Source: Pelargonium nanum
Lineage: Eukaryota > Streptophyta > Magnoliopsida > Geraniales > Geraniaceae
DNA length: 23,759 nucleotides
Direction of reading: 5' to 3'
Assembly: GCA_036897485.1 (NCBI GenBank)
Contig: JAYMTF010001385.1
Coordinates: 1 to 23,759, forward strand
Shown here: piece by piece, positions 21,570 through 23,759 of the stretch
Layout: each line of letters begins with the position of its first letter
How positions within the stretch are numbered: position 1 is the stretch's first letter
Made by a program: the position numbers and the translations under genes
Notes under the pieces: generated by a model
Databases searched by the model: none
Told to the model about the DNA's origin: nothing
Seen by the model: the letters and a program-made list of their open reading frames with translations, nothing else

Positions 21570-22200
21570 TTTTTAAAGCGATTAGATTCTTGCACCAGAG
21601 TAATCAATCTTCCAAAGCTCCCTACAAAGCATCATGTCTCAATTAATTACAACAAAAAAGATATGAGCAACCCATACACAACAAAAATCATTCCACTAAT
21701 TACCCTTGATTATTACCAATGAACAAAAAATACCAAGTTTGTTTAAAATCAAACCAAACCCAAAATTTTGCTTTACTCCCACTTATTCGATCATCCATAT
21801 CAATGTCATTATGTCATCGTAACTGAGCTTAAAATCACACCAACAAATAACATACGAACCAAAATTCCAAAAGCCTAATTAAATTGTTCAACTCAATACG
21901 TCAATTAAATTCAAAAAATTTTAGCTTCGTTCCTTCAATTTGTACGTTGCAAATTATGGCATAGAAATCTGATGAATGCGAGTGCAGTTTAGATCTAGAA
22001 ATCGGTGATCGGAGATCAAAACATGCGGATATAAATAAAGTGAAGGAATTGGAAATACCGATAAGAGGAAGACACAGACAGAGAGAGAGAGAGAGACGTA
22101 GAGAGGTGAAGGACAGGTCTCGAGCCGATGAGGAACCGCACGATATGGAACTGTATACAGAAACACGAATAGATGCCGAATTGTGGGACACGAAACGCTA
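21570..22200 (-). other. Spliced 5' UTR of UFD1
   Basis: A 55-nt exon (21621-21567) contains only leader plus the start codon. Its acceptor is GCTTTGTAG and its donor GTATGC. Upstream, a leader exon ends at 22059 with donor GTATTT (intron 22058-21622, 437 bp). That first exon carries a (CT) run, seen as GA on the plus strand at 22079-22095, as is usual for plant leaders. The transcription start near 22200 is an estimate. Confidence 0.6.
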
Positions 22201-22400
22201 AGATGCGCTTCTGTGCGTACTGCGCACGCCACGTCATTATCAGCAACGGTCCACGGAAGCTTCGTGATTGTCTCGGGCTTGGGCTTGAGCGTGTTCGTTC
22301 TTTTGGGCTTTCCAAGATCGGCCCATATCTATAAAGGGGGGTTTTCAGCTAGTAGCTCAACTTGTGGCCCATTGGATCTTGTAGAACAAAATATGTTCAT
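22201..22400 (-). promoter_or_regulatory. Putative UFD1 promoter with site II motifs and an ACGT element
   Basis: On the plus strand I see TGGGCTT at 22280-22286 and 22304-22310, and GGCCCAT-type motifs (reverse TGGGCC) at 22320-22325 and 22365-22372. The last is next to a CCAAT box in the minus orientation (CCAATGGGCCA, 22365-22375). TGGGCY 'site II' motifs are bound by TCP factors in promoters of broadly expressed plant genes. On the minus strand, TGACGTGG (22236-22229) matches the UPRE core recognised by ER-stress bZIP factors. The motifs are visible; their function is inferred. Confidence 0.5.
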
Positions 22401-23397
22401 ATTATTTTAACTAGCCTTTGTGTTTTTTTTAATAAGCAAGCGTACTTGAACGTTAGACCTCTAGAAGAGCAAAACTAGCTTTTATACTTAATTTGTTCTT
22501 AGGAAAACACCAAATTATTAAGGGTATTAGAGCGTCGTATGATGATAATACCATGATCTACAATGAGGTAAGTAAGTTATTGTAATCAATATGACTTAAA
22601 AAAACGAAATCAAGTGAAAGGTACGTAGACAAAATGCAACTAAACATGAAAATGATTTTCTCGGTGAATAATACATATTGACGGGCCTTGGAACATGGGT
22701 GTAAGAAAGAGAAGCACATGGTTCCCTAGTGGGGGCATCACCCTGTTAGTAGTTAATTTTTTTCTTAAATCCATAAGTCCCACCTCATACCGTCGGGAAG
22801 GAGGCTCGAATCTGAGACCTCAAAGAAAATCTAAATCGCATCAACCATTTGGCCCAACATGCCTTAGTCATTATGACTCAAATTAAAAGACCATATTAGG
22901 ATTTTGTTGTCATTTCCGTGTGCAAGTGTATTTGTTTAGTAAATAATCTAAAAGTCCGAAGTTTTGAGAGACAGAGTTGGAGGCTTGGGCTATTGAAGGC
23001 GAAACTGGAGATGTGGGTCTTTACAAGATTGATCTCGAATTTTACAATTAGTCAAGTGTGTGCTTGAGAATCCGTATCGGGGACGAGAGTAAAAATATAC
23101 TCTAGAAGATTTGAACTACACCTAGATAGGAAAGACCGTAGAAAATAGAGAGAAAGTAAAAAAGAGAAAATCTTAATGTAAATCATAAATCCACTCCTCT
23201 CAGTAAGGAAAAAAGTTTTTATACTCACAAACCAAACGCGCATGTCTCTATTTTGAAAGGAAAAAAGAATTTAATTTTGGTATGATATATTTACTCATGT
23301 ATTCTTATGATCATGTGTTGTAACAAACTTAAAACATACTAACTTATTATACGAACAACATTGATAATTCACACATCACTATTTTCTAAAGGGTTAA
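22401..23397. other. Gene-free flank with repeat debris
   Basis: Apart from the dispersed repeat at 22786-22873, no feature can be named. The stretch 22970-23230 mixes GA-rich runs with a TTTTTATAC motif in a way that recalls transposon regulatory DNA near 1560-1660, but I could not align the two convincingly. Short open frames on both strands match nothing known. Confidence 0.5.
22786..22873. repeat. Dispersed repeat, copy 2
   Basis: Ungapped partner of 388-475. This copy is less decayed: on the minus strand it reads AGATTCGAGCCTCC, close to the Pol III B-box consensus GGTTCGANNCC, and TGGTTGATGCG lies about 20 bases before it, where an A box could be. That supports, but does not prove, a tRNA-derived SINE origin. 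Confidence 0.65.
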
Positions 23398-23759
23398 ATA
23401 CTTCCAGACCCCCTAGACTGGTTTTTTTTTTTTGGAGTTGACTCCTATATTCACACTTTAGACGTTTCGAATCTCGGACTTCATTATTTTAGTACATTTA
23501 ACCCAATGACATGTTGTAGCAGGTAAAGCCATGCCATGCCACGTATGTTGTCCCGTCACCTCTGACAGGTCACCAATTTTGCCACGTCGGAGTCCAGGTG
23601 GCAAGTGAAACGTTGCGTTTCACTCATCTTCTTTTTCTTTATTTGTTTCTGCTTCCTCACTTTCTTCTCCTCCCACTCCGCCGCCGCTGGATAATCTCTG
23701 GTGCTGATGCCGCCGGCAAGCCTCCACACCCAAGCTTGTTGAACGCCGCAGCCGCCGCC
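23398..23759. other. GC-rising terminal segment, probable start of another element or gene
   Basis: From 23398 the base composition and style change: a TTAAATACTTCCAGACCCCC start, a long T run, several GCCACGT motifs (23538, 23581) and direct repeats of GTCACC (23556, 23570). The end is proline/alanine-codon-like GCCGCCGCC DNA cut by the window edge. An ATG at 23707 opens only 11 codons before TGA. I suspect a dispersed repeat or the promoter of a neighbouring gene, but cannot decide without the next sequence. Confidence 0.35.

Noticed and set aside
22016..22315. Open frames of 90-100 codons on the minus strand in the UFD1 leader
   Set aside because: Three overlapping frames with Ser/Leu-rich low-complexity translations result from the CT-rich 5' UTR, and none joins to UFD1 in frame.
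1560..23230. A pair of LTRs formed by 1560-1660 and 22970-23230
   Set aside because: Both have GA-rich runs and a TTTATAC-like motif, but I could not align them beyond short low-complexity words.
1..23759. CRISPR array, bacterial operon or organellar insert
   Set aside because: There are no regularly spaced identical repeats, no prokaryotic gene arrangement and no recognisable plastid or mitochondrial gene.

Overview
This is plant nuclear DNA, most likely from a eudicot. The coding sequence is split by AT-rich GT-AG introns, the intergenic DNA is AT-rich with decayed repeats and microsatellites, and all three genes encode plant-type proteins. I could not fix the species from sequence alone. 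I see no bacterial, organellar or viral gene, no tRNA or rRNA gene and no CRISPR array.

Layout: 1 to about 2430 is gene-poor DNA with a dispersed-repeat copy (388-475), a perfect hairpin (1624-1646) and a degenerate short-unit array (2196-2430). From about 2430 come the promoter and long leader of gene 1, a plus-strand KIN-7 kinesin (CDS 4728-10759, 13 exons, 934 aa). After a 1.28-kb spacer comes gene 2, a plus-strand plastid-targeted atypical SDR of the GIANT CHLOROPLAST 1 / SulA (SDR39U1) family (CDS 12040-16876, 12 exons, 351 aa). Gene 3 converges on it from the minus strand: UFD1 (CDS 21569 down to 17506, 9 coding segments, 319 aa), with a spliced 5' leader reaching to about 22200 and a promoter rich in TGGGCY motifs plus one TGACGTGG. 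From about 22400 to the end there is no recognisable gene. That stretch holds a second copy of the dispersed repeat (22786-22873) and ends in a GC-rich, repeat-like segment.

I rebuilt all three gene models by hand from splice sites. Every junction keeps frame, and each protein has the length and motifs of its family. The genes do not form a pathway: one is a microtubule motor, one a plastid-division factor and one a cofactor of the CDC48/p97 segregase. Their proximity looks like conserved gene order, because from memory Arabidopsis carries UFD1, GC1/SulA and a close KIN-7 homologue as near neighbours on chromosome 2 (AT2G21270, AT2G21280, AT2G21300).

I found no new biological system. The best leads are small-scale. 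They are a partial duplication of an exon with its splice acceptor inside a SulA intron, an in-frame stop-free 75-nt intron in the same gene, a perfect 64-bp tandem duplication in its 3' flank, a UFD1 start codon that ends its own exon, and candidate cell-cycle and ER-stress promoter motifs.
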